A DNA stretch of 64,000 nucleotides from Acidobacteriota bacterium (lineage in GTDB: Bacteria > Acidobacteriota > Thermoanaerobaculia > Multivoradales > J023). Shown in pieces: positions 1 through 8,626 of the stretch; within the stretch, counting starts at the first letter, position 1, and the number at the start of each line of letters is the position of its first letter. The notes below the pieces were generated by a model. The model did not search any database, was not told the origin of the DNA, and worked only from the letters and a program-made list of their open reading frames with translations. The position numbers were made by a program, and so were the translations under genes. The DNA lies in contig JAJCXO010000025.1 in NCBI GenBank assembly GCA_029263395.1, forward strand, positions 30,040 to 94,039, read 5' to 3'.

Positions 1-527
1 AGCATATGGATGAAAAAGTCACCACCGACCATCCGGCGTTTGCTGCCACCGAGGCCGAAGTCCGCGATCGGACCGAGAAGTTATTGGCGATCGACGGCAG
101 TCGGACGGTGGACTCGTTCCATCGTGAACTCGGTAAACTGATGTGGGACCACTGCGGCATGAACCGTAACGACGCCGGTCTGCGGTTAGCGTTGGAGAAG
201 ATCTCAGCACTCGAAGAAGAGTTCTGGCGCGACGTCAAGGTTGTCGGCTCTAGCGATACCGTCAATCAATCGCTCGAAAAAGCCGGCCGGGTTGCTGATT
301 TCTTCGAGCTCGCCAAACTGATGTGTTACGACGCCTTGGAGCGCACCGAGTCCTGCGGTGGCCACTTCCGGGAAGAGAGCCAAACCCCGGAAGGTGAAGC
401 CCTACGCAACGACGAGGACTTCAGTTACGTCTCAGCTTGGGGTTACAACCCTGACGGGGCACCACAACTGACCAAAGAAGATCTCGAATTCGAATATGTG
501 AAGCTGACTCAGAGGAGTTACAAATAA
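1..527 (+). CDS. sdhA: Succinate dehydrogenase/fumarate reductase flavoprotein subunit, C-terminal part (5' partial)
   Basis: The reading frame is open to the left edge, so this is the 3' end of a longer gene and the ATG at 6 is probably internal. The roughly 173 visible residues match the C-terminal helical domain of SdhA/FrdA flavoproteins. They include the conserved stretch around [17 protein letters not shown] and [10 protein letters not shown], which in the family lies after the FAD and substrate domains. The subunit binds FAD covalently and interconverts succinate and fumarate on the cytoplasmic membrane face. Its TAA overlaps the sdhB ATG by one base (TAATG at 525-529), indicating translational coupling. 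The form resembles the Bacteroides/Bacillus-type enzyme rather than the E. coli one. That subtype is an inference, because the catalytic part lies outside the window. Confidence 0.9.
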   Translation, partial: HMDEKVTTDHPAFAATEAEVRDRTEKLLAIDGSRTVDSFHRELGKLMWDHCGMNRNDAGLRLALEKISALEEEFWRDVKVVGSSDTVNQSLEKAGRVADFFELAKLMCYDALERTESCGGHFREESQTPEGEALRNDEDFSYVSAWGYNPDGAPQLTKEDLEFEYVKLTQRSYK

Positions 528-1279
528 TGAAACTCACGCTCAACGTCTGGCGCCAAGCCGGCCCCGACGCCGAGGGTCGTATGCAGCGTTATGAGGCTCC
601 CGACGTCAGTCCAGAGATGTCGTTTCTCGAAATGCTCGACGTGGTCAACCAGCGCCTAGAGGAGAACGGCGAAGAGCCGATCGTCTTCGACCACGATTGC
701 CGTGAGGGTATCTGCGGCGCCTGTAGCCTGATGATCGATGGCGTCGCCCACGGACCGCAGGCTGCCACCACCGCTTGCCAGCTCCACATGCGCCACTTCA
801 AAGACGGCGACGAAATTACTATCGAGCCGTGGCGGGCAGCGGCCTTCCCTGTGCTCAAGGACTTGATGGTCGATCGCAGTGCGTTCGACCGGATCATCCA
901 ATCGGGCGGTTACATCTCGATCAACACCGGCAGCGCCCCCGACGCCAACGAAGTGTTGGTGCCCAAGGTTGATGCCGACCAGGCTTTCGAAGCTGCGGCT
1001 TGTATCGGCTGTGGCGCCTGTGTCGCACAATGTCCAAACGGCGCTGCCCAGCTCTTCACCTCGGCCAAGGTTTCCCACCTCGGCCTGGTACCGCAAGGCC
1101 AGCCGGAGCGTGACCAGCGGGTCGTATCGATGGTGGCACAGATGGAAGCGGAAGCCTTTGGCTCGTGCACCAACCACCGCGAGTGCGAGGCCGTCTGTCC
1201 GAAGGAAATTTCGATCGACTTCATTGCCCGCATGAATCGTGACTACCTGAAGGCACGGATCATGTCGCGGGCGAAGTAG
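527..1279 (+). CDS. sdhB: Succinate dehydrogenase/fumarate reductase iron-sulfur subunit
   Basis: This 250-residue protein carries electrons between the flavoprotein and the membrane quinone site. The N-terminal ferredoxin-like domain has the [2Fe-2S] cysteines C58, C63, C66 and C84 in the CREGICGAC region. The C-terminal domain has [14 protein letters not shown] (about residues 160-172) and [14 protein letters not shown] (about 218-231), the ligands for the [4Fe-4S] and third cluster. Length and motif order are normal for the Bacteroides-type SdhB/FrdB family. It overlaps sdhA by one base and has AGAGGAG just upstream of the start. No membrane anchor subunit follows, so sdhC presumably precedes sdhA, the usual order in this enzyme type. 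Confidence 0.95.
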   Translation: MKLTLNVWRQAGPDAEGRMQRYEAPDVSPEMSFLEMLDVVNQRLEENGEEPIVFDHDCREGICGACSLMIDGVAHGPQAATTACQLHMRHFKDGDEITIEPWRAAAFPVLKDLMVDRSAFDRIIQSGGYISINTGSAPDANEVLVPKVDADQAFEAAACIGCGACVAQCPNGAAQLFTSAKVSHLGLVPQGQPERDQRVVSMVAQMEAEAFGSCTNHRECEAVCPKEISIDFIARMNRDYLKARIMSRAK

Positions 1280-1324
1280 CTGGCAACCTACCCTGGAGAG
1301 AGAACCTCCGGAAGAGATTTTCTG

Positions 1325-1353
1325 TTGACAGAGAAAGTGCAACCCACTAAGAT
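1325..1353 (+). promoter_or_regulatory. Sigma70-like promoter for the cysteine-rich secreted protein gene
   Basis: TTGACA (1325-1330), a 17 bp spacer and TAAGAT (1348-1353) form a near-consensus promoter after the sdhB stop. A start near 1360 would give a 5' leader of about 125 nt before the ATG at 1485, leaving room for leader regulation. Confidence 0.55.
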
Positions 1354-1484
1354 TCTCTTAATTAGGCCGAAGGAACTCATTATATCTGTTCTCTATTTGA
1401 CGCCCAGGCACTGAATACTACGTAGCCTTGGACGTAGCGAAGATCAGATGTCGAGTTCCAATGTTTTACACTGGAGGAAGTATT

Positions 1485-2114
1485 ATGCGTACAGGAATCG
1501 TAACTAAGACCATCGTTTACAATATTCTCATGGTCCTGATGGCCTCGAGCCTCTTCGCGAAGGTCCACTCGATTCCCTCTTCGACTCGACTCGTCCAAGG
1601 AAAAGTCACATTGGCCAACGGCGAACTTGTTAAGTTCGCTGTCTTGGAAGGGGCGATGCTGACCGTGATGGATACGGAATCGGGTTACTACTACGGCTTT
1701 ACGCCATCGATCACAGACGAAGCAGATCTAGCTGTCAACGTTACATCGTTCAATATCGAGAAACGCGGTCGAGACTTACACATACTTCGGCAAGCTGGTT
1801 CCATCGAGACCTTTTCTGGATTAAAGGCAGCTCTTCCGCAAGATTCCAACGCTACGATCGAGATTACCGGCATCATAGAAAGCGGTTTGTCTCAAAGCGA
1901 ATTCGAGGCGCTTCGAAACAGTTTGGCCGTTCCGGCGAAGATAGGGAGTGAAACCAATCTTTCCGATCAGCGAGACGGAGACGAATGCTGTGTCACCTGC
2001 GGCTCAACAACGGCCTGCGCTTGCGCTGTCGAGATGAGTTGTGGCAGCTGTTGTGCGGGTACTTGTTGTAGTAGCGGCGGTGGTGGCCCCAGCATAGAGC
2101 ACAAACCGCAATAG
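1485..2114 (+). CDS. Secreted protein with cysteine-rich C-terminal tail, function unknown
   Basis: The start at 1485 is chosen because a strong GGAGGAAG lies at 1473-1480. An in-frame start at 1428 has no such site. The 209-residue product begins with a Sec-type signal peptide (basic n-region, hydrophobic stretch around residues 10-24, possible cleavage after an Ala-x-Val/Ser region). The middle is an unrecognised globular domain. The last 45 residues contain 11 cysteines in CC, CxC and CxxC arrangements, ending in a short Gly run. The tail could form disulfides, bind metal, or be a modification substrate. Cys/Ser/Gly-rich tails also occur in ribosomally made peptide precursors, but no modifying enzyme is adjacent. 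The gene is AT-richer than its neighbours. No family is recognised. Confidence 0.75.
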   Translation: MRTGIVTKTIVYNILMVLMASSLFAKVHSIPSSTRLVQGKVTLANGELVKFAVLEGAMLTVMDTESGYYYGFTPSITDEADLAVNVTSFNIEKRGRDLHILRQAGSIETFSGLKAALPQDSNATIEITGIIESGLSQSEFEALRNSLAVPAKIGSETNLSDQRDGDECCVTCGSTTACACAVEMSCGSCCAGTCCSSGGGGPSIEHKPQ

Positions 2115-2183
2115 ACGTTACCCCCTCAGTGAGAGAGTTCTGCGGAGTGACCTGTGTTCTTTTAGTCCTATTTAGGGGTTCAG

Positions 2184-2201
2184 CAGCATCACAGGATGCT
2201 G
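2184..2201 (+). promoter_or_regulatory. Stem-loop overlapping a candidate start codon
   Basis: CAGCATC (2184-2190), loop ACAG, GATGCTG (2195-2201) is a perfect 7 bp stem whose 3' arm contains the ATG at 2196. It could occlude that start. If translation instead begins at GTG 2226, the stem lies in the leader. Confidence 0.35.
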
Positions 2202-2954
2202 AAGCACCAACCTTTAAGGTCTAGAGTGGCTAACGAGAATAAACACAGCCAGACGTGTGGGTGCGACTGCACCCACGTACCGCGCAAAGATGGCTGGGAT
2301 AAGCTGCAGATTTTAGGCGTGTCATTGATGGCACCCATTCTTCTGGCTCTCGTTGGCTCTTGCTTTAATGACTCCATCAAGCAGCGCGATATTGAAGTTC
2401 GATTCGTCGAAATGGCAATTGGCGTACTCAAGCAGGACCCCGCTAAGCACCCTAATACAAAAGAGATACGAGAATGGGCCTTTGATGTTCTCGTTCAGCA
2501 CTCTCCAGTAGACTTCTCCGAGTCTGCCCGCCAAGAATTGAAGAATGAACCACTCCTCAGCAGCCGAGAAGAAGTTGTTGACCTCAGTGTGGATTCTTTC
2601 AAAATCGCGTGTAGCGGTGAGAGTCTGGTCTGCGACCGTCAATTCAAGCTAGAGTTTGAAACAACTTCGCTCTTCAAAGTACAAATCCATGTCTCGGACG
2701 ATATGTGCTCTTCCATCAAGGTCCATATCTCCCTTGACGCAAAGGCTGTATATACAACCGGATATCTTGGCTGGAAGACACCGTCTGAAGGATTTGACTC
2801 CTTGCCATTGAGTACTGGTTTTATTGACTTGGGGCCGTTGAATAGAGGCCGCCATACTCTTGAGCTAATGGCCGAGGGGCAGCCAGGTGGCTGCACGCCG
2901 AATGGATTCCTCGATCAATGGAGTAGCAGAGTTCAAGTCAAGACCTCGAAGTGA
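2196..2954 (+). CDS. Single-pass membrane protein of unknown function
   Basis: The product is 252 residues from the ATG at 2196, or about 242 from GTG 2226, which has AAGGT at a better distance. A short cytoplasmic N-terminus contains CGCDC and a basic segment. One transmembrane helix follows at about residues 38-57 (ILGVSLMAPILLALVG). The remaining ~195 residues are probably extracytoplasmic, with an alpha-helical half and a beta-rich half. No family is recognised. The gene is AT-rich with codon use unlike the flanking high-GC genes, suggesting horizontal origin together with the 1485 gene. A terminator begins inside its stop codon. Confidence 0.65.
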   Translation: MLKHQPLRSRVANENKHSQTCGCDCTHVPRKDGWDKLQILGVSLMAPILLALVGSCFNDSIKQRDIEVRFVEMAIGVLKQDPAKHPNTKEIREWAFDVLVQHSPVDFSESARQELKNEPLLSSREEVVDLSVDSFKIACSGESLVCDRQFKLEFETTSLFKVQIHVSDDMCSSIKVHISLDAKAVYTTGYLGWKTPSEGFDSLPLSTGFIDLGPLNRGRHTLELMAEGQPGGCTPNGFLDQWSSRVQVKTSK

Positions 2955-2978
2955 TCGAGAAGGAACTCGATCGCTTTT
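2951..2978 (+). terminator. Rho-independent terminator
   Basis: A 9 bp stem (2951-2959 with 2966-2974, one G-T pair) has a 6 nt loop and is followed by TTTT at 2975-2978. The TGA of the upstream gene lies within the 5' arm. It should end rightward transcription before the convergent gene at 2999. Confidence 0.65.
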
Positions 2979-2998
2979 GATAGATAGAGCCTTGAAGG

Positions 2999-4015
2999 CT
3001 ATTTATCCTCGTGGATCTTGGCGACGGCTGCCTGCATGTCCTGGACCCACGAGGCATTCTCGCTGGTGAGCACGGTCTCGGTGCGTTCGACGAGGATGGC
3101 GAATTTGGCGGGTTCGGCCTTCAGGTTGTCCGGTAGACCGCTCCACCAGGTCGCAACGTTGGTCAATTCGAGTCCGGCACGATTGTAGCCCGCTAGCTGC
3201 GGCTCGACATTGCGCAACTGCAGATAAGACGTCAACGCAGTCGACACCCCAACCGCTGCCGGCAGCCAGATTTCTTGTCCGACCGTGGCGAGCAAGGTGC
3301 CGAGCCCGCCGAGACCAGCAATCGCCCATTGGGTTCGATGGTGCCTGCGGTCAAGTGATCGGGCCTTGCTGACAAAAAAAGCCAGCTGATCGCCGAGGCG
3401 CCACTCGAGGTAGTGCTCAGGATCGATGTCGCAGAAACCGTCGTCGCCGGGAGCCGCGCCATACTTGGGCGGCAGCTCACCAGCATAGCCCATCATACTG
3501 CTCTGCAATACATCAGTATCCATCAAGCGGCTAGTGGCATTGCCCACCGTCGTCGACAGGGTTTCGGCGCGCTGTTCGGAGGTACAGCCGGAACGGTCAT
3601 AACAGTCGATCGCGCACCGAAAGCGATAGATCTCCCGTTTGGTGGCTTCGGCGGCACCTCGCAACGTCACCCAATCGACGCCGCGGGCGAGTTTGCTGGC
3701 TCCGGTCGACAGCACAGTGCTCAGAATCGGCGCCATGGTCATCGCCAGCCAAACGTAGAACTGCCATTCATCGAATGCCGGGCGCCGGCCCGAAGTGTCG
3801 ACGTACTGCGAATAGAAGATCGCCAAGGCGGTCGCCAGCACCCCCATCCACAGGATCGCCCCTCGCAAGCGGAAAAAGCGTGCTTGCAAAACCTTGGCGT
3901 TGTGATCGAAGGTGGCGAACCTGATCCAAGCGTTCTCTAATGCAGTCCGTTCGTGGCTCGTCTGATCACTCACCACCGCCTCCTCTGACTCGGGTTGATG
4001 TTTGATTGCTCGCAT
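2999..4015 (-). CDS. SLATT/DUF4231-like membrane protein with two 2-TM units
   Basis: This 338-residue protein contains two similar halves. Each has a soluble helix rich in Arg/Tyr/Phe followed by a hairpin of two transmembrane helices: about residues 52-72 and 88-110, then about 230-250 and 252-270. Each pair is followed by a long helix that would run back into the cytoplasm. The second half (YLEWRLGDQLAFFVSKARSL leading into the hairpin) resembles DUF4231. The layout matches the SLATT group, 2TM modules associated with nucleotide-sensing conflict systems, where they are proposed membrane effectors. No CBASS- or SMODS-type sensor gene is adjacent, so a defence role is only a suggestion. It is convergent with the 2196 gene. 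Confidence 0.6.
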   Translation of the reverse strand: MRAIKHQPESEEAVVSDQTSHERTALENAWIRFATFDHNAKVLQARFFRLRGAILWMGVLATALAIFYSQYVDTSGRRPAFDEWQFYVWLAMTMAPILSTVLSTGASKLARGVDWVTLRGAAEATKREIYRFRCAIDCYDRSGCTSEQRAETLSTTVGNATSRLMDTDVLQSSMMGYAGELPPKYGAAPGDDGFCDIDPEHYLEWRLGDQLAFFVSKARSLDRRHHRTQWAIAGLGGLGTLLATVGQEIWLPAAVGVSTALTSYLQLRNVEPQLAGYNRAGLELTNVATWWSGLPDNLKAEPAKFAILVERTETVLTSENASWVQDMQAAVAKIHEDK

Positions 4016-4334
4016 CAGAGCCCGTCGAGGACCTCTCGCAAGCCGATACTCCTGCCCTCTTGAATTGTGGCAACGAGTAGAATTCTACGGCGTGCTAGGT
4101 CAGCTGTGGAACCTCCAGTCGACATGGTAACCTCGCAAAAGCGGCTGCCTGCTGCCGGGATCAATCGGCAAGGCCAAAACGGCATGCTTTTGCCACCGCC
4201 AGGCCACTCGTTGCCAATGTCTCGGTGCCGCTACACTTCGGAGGTCATGTGCAGATCGAACAGGATGGAGGGATTCGTCGACCACGGCGAACGGTCTTGG
4301 TACTCAGCGCAGCGCGCCAAACCCCCGGTTACCC
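4016..4334. other. Intergenic stretch without a recognisable gene
   Basis: This is the region between the divergent SLATT-like and GGDEF-EAL genes, so it should hold promoters in both directions. No convincing hexamer pair, repeat or RNA gene was found. The short open frames here show no family features. Confidence 0.5.
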
Positions 4335-6437
4335 GTGCGCGACCGACAGGCTCTCGCAATCGTGACCACCGTGCATCGCTTGAGCACCGCAGATGCTCTG
4401 CAGTCGTCCGATAGTGACTATCGAGGCCTGTTCGAAGCAGCTCATGACGCCATCCTGATTGTCGACCCAAGCTCTGAAACGGTCCTCGAGGTCAACCAAC
4501 GAGCCTGCGAAATGTACGGCTTCGTGCGCCACGAATTCCTCGGTATGCGCCTGGATTTGCTCTCTGAGGAGGTCGAAAAGAGTCGTTCCTTGATCCGAGA
4601 AACCGCACGTGGCGGCCTTTCGACCTCGATCGAAGCGGTGCACTTGCGCCGCGATGGCAGCAAGATGTTGGTCGACATCCACTCGTCGGTCATCAACTAC
4701 CAAGGCGACTGGGCGATCGTGACGATCAACCGCGATATCACCGAGCGGGAGCGCACCCGAATCGAGCTCGAGACCTCGTTGTCGTTATTGCAGGCAACTC
4801 TGGAGTCGACCGCCGATGGCCTCCTGGTGGTCGACACCAGCGGAAAAATTGTCACGTTCAATCAACAATTCGTCGAGATGTGGCGACTCCCGAATGAGCT
4901 CGTCGACCAAGGTAATGACGCCGAGGTCTTGGACTTCGTTCGCGACCAGCTGCTGCAACCGCAGAGCTTCCTGGCCAAAGTTCGCCAGCTCTACCAGGAT
5001 CCGGAGGCTGAGAGTCAAGATCTGCTGCGCTTCAAAGACGGGCGCTTTTTCGAACGCTACTCCAAACCGCAACGGCTCGGAGGGAAGAGTGCGGGCAGAG
5101 TTTGGAGCTTTCGCGACATTACCGAGCGTAAGAAGGCCGAAGAGGCGACCCGCCACCACGCCTATCACGACCATCTCACCGGACTCCCCAACCGCATGTT
5201 GTTCGAAGATCGGCTGCGGCATGCCGTAGCTCAGGCGACCCGCGGCCACCAAATGTTGGCCCTGTTCTTCCTCGACATCGACCGCTTCAAGACCATCAAT
5301 GACACGTTCGGGCATGCCGCGGGCGACCGACTCCTAGTGGAGGTCGCCGAACGACTGACTAGCCGCAAACGTAGCGGCGACACGGTGGCGCGACTGGGGG
5401 GTGACGAATTTCTCATTCTGGTCAACAATCTGCGCCGGGTCGAAGACGCGGCGCGGGTCGCACAAGGGGTTCTCGAAGCGATTCGCCCTGCCGTCGTGAT
5501 CGAGGGCCACGAACTCCACGTCACCACCAGCATCGGCATCACACTATTTCCCCACGATGGCGCTGATGGCGAGACCTTAGTCAAGAATGCTGATATCGCG
5601 CTCTACCGCGCCAAAGACCAGGGTCGCGACGGGTATCAGATTTATGCGCCGGACATGAATGCCCGGGCGCTCGAAAAACTGATGTTCGAGAATAGCCTGC
5701 GTCGTGCGATCGATGCTCACGAGCTGCTCTTGCACTACCAACCCCAAGTCGACACCACAAGCGGCCAAATCACCGGTGTCGAAACACTGGTTCGGTGGCG
5801 CAAGAAAAACGGCGAGCTGGTGATGCCCGGCGACTTCATCTCGCTGGCGGAGGATGCCGGCCTGATCGGCCCGCTGGGAGAATGGGTCCTGGAGACCGCT
5901 TGCACCCAAGGTCGCGTCTGGCACGACGCCGGCTTCAATCTGCGGTTGGCGGTCAATCTATCGGTGCATCAACTGCAACGTCCGGGGTTTTTAGATACGG
6001 TTTCGAGAGTGCTGGAAACCACGGGAATGGATCCCCATTGTCTGGAACTCGAAGTCACTGAAAGCGCCGTGATGCAGGATCCAGAACAGGGTATCCGCAG
6101 TCTGGGGAAGCTACGCGAGATGGGAATCTTGATCGCCATCGACGACTTCGGTACTGGCCATTCGTCACTCAGCTACCTCAGGCGTCTACCGGTGACAACG
6201 CTCAAAATCGATCAGACTTTTGTCAGCGGCCTAGGCCAAGATGACGATGTCGGCCCGATTGTCAAAGCGATTATCGCGATGGGCCACAGCCTGGGTATGC
6301 ATGTGTTGGCAGAAGGGGTCGAGCGCGAAGATCAACATGCGTTCCTGCGTGCCCATGGCTGCGACGACATGCAAGGCTACTATTTCAGCCGTCCACTCGC
6401 CCTCGACGCGATGAACGAGTTGCTCCACAACCGCTGA
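4335..6437 (+). CDS. PAS-PAS-GGDEF-EAL cyclic-di-GMP signalling protein
   Basis: The protein has about 700 residues and no transmembrane segment, so it is probably cytosolic. A first PAS domain (about 25-130, ending in the PAC-type DITERERTR) and a second (about 145-262, ending DITERKKAEE) feed into a GGDEF domain with intact RLGGDEF near residue 355. An EAL domain follows with ETL near 481, the LEVTES glutamate, DDFGTGHSSL, KIDQTFV and AEGVE. Both active sites look complete, so it may both make and degrade c-di-GMP; ETL in place of EAL occurs in active members. The GTG at 4335 has no clear ribosome-binding site, so the true start may lie slightly downstream. Its position beside the exopolysaccharide operon fits control of matrix production. 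Confidence 0.92.
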   Translation: MRDRQALAIVTTVHRLSTADALQSSDSDYRGLFEAAHDAILIVDPSSETVLEVNQRACEMYGFVRHEFLGMRLDLLSEEVEKSRSLIRETARGGLSTSIEAVHLRRDGSKMLVDIHSSVINYQGDWAIVTINRDITERERTRIELETSLSLLQATLESTADGLLVVDTSGKIVTFNQQFVEMWRLPNELVDQGNDAEVLDFVRDQLLQPQSFLAKVRQLYQDPEAESQDLLRFKDGRFFERYSKPQRLGGKSAGRVWSFRDITERKKAEEATRHHAYHDHLTGLPNRMLFEDRLRHAVAQATRGHQMLALFFLDIDRFKTINDTFGHAAGDRLLVEVAERLTSRKRSGDTVARLGGDEFLILVNNLRRVEDAARVAQGVLEAIRPAVVIEGHELHVTTSIGITLFPHDGADGETLVKNADIALYRAKDQGRDGYQIYAPDMNARALEKLMFENSLRRAIDAHELLLHYQPQVDTTSGQITGVETLVRWRKKNGELVMPGDFISLAEDAGLIGPLGEWVLETACTQGRVWHDAGFNLRLAVNLSVHQLQRPGFLDTVSRVLETTGMDPHCLELEVTESAVMQDPEQGIRSLGKLREMGILIAIDDFGTGHSSLSYLRRLPVTTLKIDQTFVSGLGQDDDVGPIVKAIIAMGHSLGMHVLAEGVEREDQHAFLRAHGCDDMQGYYFSRPLALDAMNELLHNR

Positions 6438-6458
6438 CACCGACCATAGCGTCGCGAG

Positions 6459-6500
6459 GCCAACCAACTAAACGTTGGCTGTAATAATGTTGGCTGTAAT
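6459..6500. repeat. Inverted plus direct repeats upstream of the exopolysaccharide operon
   Basis: GCCAAC (6459-6464) and GTTGGC (6474-6479) form an inverted repeat. GTTGGCTGTAAT then occurs at 6474-6485 and 6489-6500, a 15 bp direct repeat. It lies about 40 bp before the first gene of the locus and could be an operator. No T-run follows, so it is unlikely to be an intrinsic terminator. Confidence 0.5.
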
Positions 6501-6538
6501 GTTGAGGGACTACGCTGTTAGCAGAGAATCAACATTAG

Positions 6539-7717
6539 ATGCGCCACAACGACGATCTGGTCCCACTTTTGAGTACATCCCGCCGCCGAATCCTGGCTCC
6601 CTTGACAGCCTTCGTGCTGGCTCTCGTCACTGTGTACGTCCTCGGGCCGCGAGACTTCATGACCGGAGACACGACGCACTACTTGGCGATGGCGCGCGGT
6701 GAGGCCGCACCCGCGCCGTTTGCCTACCGATTGTTGACACCCGCCCTTGTAGCGCTCCTCCCCGGTTCGCCGGGCAGCGGCTTTTTCCTCATCGCCTACC
6801 TCTCGACCCTCGGCACGTTGTGGTTGACGTTCAGGCTGTTGCGCCATTTCGATATTTCTCAGGCGGCGGCCATCGCAACGTGTGTTTGTCTGTGCTTCTC
6901 GTACCCACTCGCCAACTACCTCGGGCGTTGGGGCCGTATCGACCCATTGGCAAATTTCTTGTTCGCACTCGCTCTGTTTTGGATCCTGCGTTACAAGCTA
7001 GTGCCGGCGGTGGGCGTGCTGACGATCGGTATCCTCGCCAAAGAGACCTTGATCCTACTTCTGCCGATCCTGTGTTGGCAGAAGATCCACAGCCAGCCGT
7101 CCAACCCGCGAGCCTGGGGTGCCGCCGCCGCACTCTGCCTGCTGCCGATCGGCAGCCTGGTCACGGTGCGATCGGTAGTCGATGTCGCGGAAGGCTCATT
7201 CACTGTCGAATCGCCGGCTGACCTGCCGCGGGTTCTAGGCGAAGTGTGGGCCTATAATGTCGATCAGTTCGGCTTCTCGAAACGGGTCGCGCGAGATCTG
7301 ACCAAGTCCTACGGTTTCTTCTGGGCGCTCGCTGCTCTAGGGCTCTTGGTCGAGCATCGACTACGTCGCGATGGGCTAGCTCTGATCAGCCTCTATCTGA
7401 TTGCGATCGGCTTCGGGTTATGCCTCGTCGCGACGGATTGGGCCCGCATGTTAGGCACTGGTTTTTGGGGTGTTTTCATCCCTGTGGCTTTTTTCTTCGA
7501 TCGCATCTATCAGCGGCCATCGTGGCGACCACTACTGACCGGATTTGTCGCGTTGAGCATCCTCCAATGTTACCTTTCGCTGCTGATTTACCGTGATCTG
7601 GACGATGGTGGTCAGCTGGCGATGGTCGCCACTCAGATCTTGGTGGTGTTGGTGGGCGCCAGTCTCGCGGTGTGGGCCTCCTTCTGCCGCGGCCAGCGCC
7701 ATACAGCAGTTGCCTGA
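6539..7717 (+). CDS. Polytopic membrane protein, GT-C glycosyltransferase-like
   Basis: This 392-residue protein has roughly nine or ten hydrophobic helices. The first periplasmic loop contains GDTTHYLAMARGEAAPAPFAYR. Acidic residues in that loop after the first helix are typical of GT-C glycosyltransferases that use polyprenyl-linked sugars (ArnT/PMT-like folds). No single family is identified with confidence. It is the first gene of the exopolysaccharide run, 22 bp before the methyltransferase gene. It may transfer a sugar from a lipid carrier at the periplasmic face; that is inference. The ATG lacks a strong Shine-Dalgarno sequence, so the start could be a little further in. Confidence 0.6.
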   Translation: MRHNDDLVPLLSTSRRRILAPLTAFVLALVTVYVLGPRDFMTGDTTHYLAMARGEAAPAPFAYRLLTPALVALLPGSPGSGFFLIAYLSTLGTLWLTFRLLRHFDISQAAAIATCVCLCFSYPLANYLGRWGRIDPLANFLFALALFWILRYKLVPAVGVLTIGILAKETLILLLPILCWQKIHSQPSNPRAWGAAAALCLLPIGSLVTVRSVVDVAEGSFTVESPADLPRVLGEVWAYNVDQFGFSKRVARDLTKSYGFFWALAALGLLVEHRLRRDGLALISLYLIAIGFGLCLVATDWARMLGTGFWGVFIPVAFFFDRIYQRPSWRPLLTGFVALSILQCYLSLLIYRDLDDGGQLAMVATQILVVLVGASLAVWASFCRGQRHTAVA

Positions 7718-7738
7718 GCGGAAAAGGGCCGCGAGGGG

Positions 7739-8626
7739 ATGAACCATTTGGATGTGCGAACGATTGGCCGGCAGCTCCTGCGAGAGCCACCATTGCGTGC
7801 TGCCCTCGAGCAGCTCGCAAACGGCAACCTTCAAGATCTCTCCGAAACGCTAGCCGAGCCCCTGCTGGCAGGCCAACTGTGTGAGCCCGATGACAACGGG
7901 CTGCGTCTCACCCGCCTAGGCCGTGGTATTGCCTACCACCTGTCCGAGCTCCGCATACAGCTCGAGAACGGCGGTGCTGATACCTATGTCTCGCAACTCG
8001 ATATCCGCCACGACTCGAAGGTGTTGGATATCGGGTGCGGAGCTGGCCAGAGCCTGGTAGCGCTGAGTCGCGAGCAGCCTAGGCTCGGCGTTGGCCTCGA
8101 ATTCGATCCAGTGGCCTTGGCATTGTTCGCAGCCATCCGCGACGTTGAACAACTGCCCGGCGTCGATGCCGTACGCGGCAACGCGGAGACCTTGCCGTTT
8201 GCCGATAGCAGCTTCGACCGCATCATCTGCCGCAGTGTACTGATGCATGTCCGGGTCTTGCCAACCCTGGCGGAAATCGCCCGGGTCTGTGCTGATGGCG
8301 GGCTGGTCTACCTCCACCTGACTGACTTCTGGTTTTATTTACGCAAGCTCCTGCGGGCTCGCTGGGAACGGGGTGGCGTTCCTTTCGCCTTGGTTAATGG
8401 TCTGCTGCTGCAGAGCTTTAGTCGCCAGATCCGTATGCGGGCCACCCGCACCATGAGTTACCAGACCGTCGGCTCGATCAGCCGTCGCCTGGACGGTCTA
8501 GGCTTCGACGTCATCGCCGTCGAGCAGGATCGGCGGCAGCTGATGGGACCTCGCCATCGACAGCCCAAGATTCTGGCTCGCAAGCGCCTCCTTCAGAACC
8601 CAGCTGACGGAGAAACCAAGGCATGA
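7739..8626 (+). CDS. SAM-dependent class I methyltransferase
   Basis: This 295-residue protein has the SAM-binding motif VLDIGCGAGQSL at about residues 97-108, the acidic end of strand 2 at GLEFD, and the FDRIICRSVLMHV motif near 160, as in Methyltransf_11 proteins. The N-terminal ~80 residues are helical and unassigned. GAGGGG lies directly before the ATG. It overlaps the OpgC-like gene by 4 bp (ATGA at 8623-8626). In this context it probably methylates a sugar or lipid-linked glycan, but the substrate cannot be read from the sequence. Confidence 0.8.
   Translation: MNHLDVRTIGRQLLREPPLRAALEQLANGNLQDLSETLAEPLLAGQLCEPDDNGLRLTRLGRGIAYHLSELRIQLENGGADTYVSQLDIRHDSKVLDIGCGAGQSLVALSREQPRLGVGLEFDPVALALFAAIRDVEQLPGVDAVRGNAETLPFADSSFDRIICRSVLMHVRVLPTLAEIARVCADGGLVYLHLTDFWFYLRKLLRARWERGGVPFALVNGLLLQSFSRQIRMRATRTMSYQTVGSISRRLDGLGFDVIAVEQDRRQLMGPRHRQPKILARKRLLQNPADGETKA

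Noticed and set aside
3413..3940. Rightward 175-residue frame opposite the SLATT-like gene
   Set aside because: It is an antisense shadow in a high-GC gene, with no family features or ribosome-binding site.
4335..6437. Degenerate GGDEF domain acting only as a sensor
   Set aside because: The RLGGDEF motif and surrounding residues are intact, so activity is plausible.
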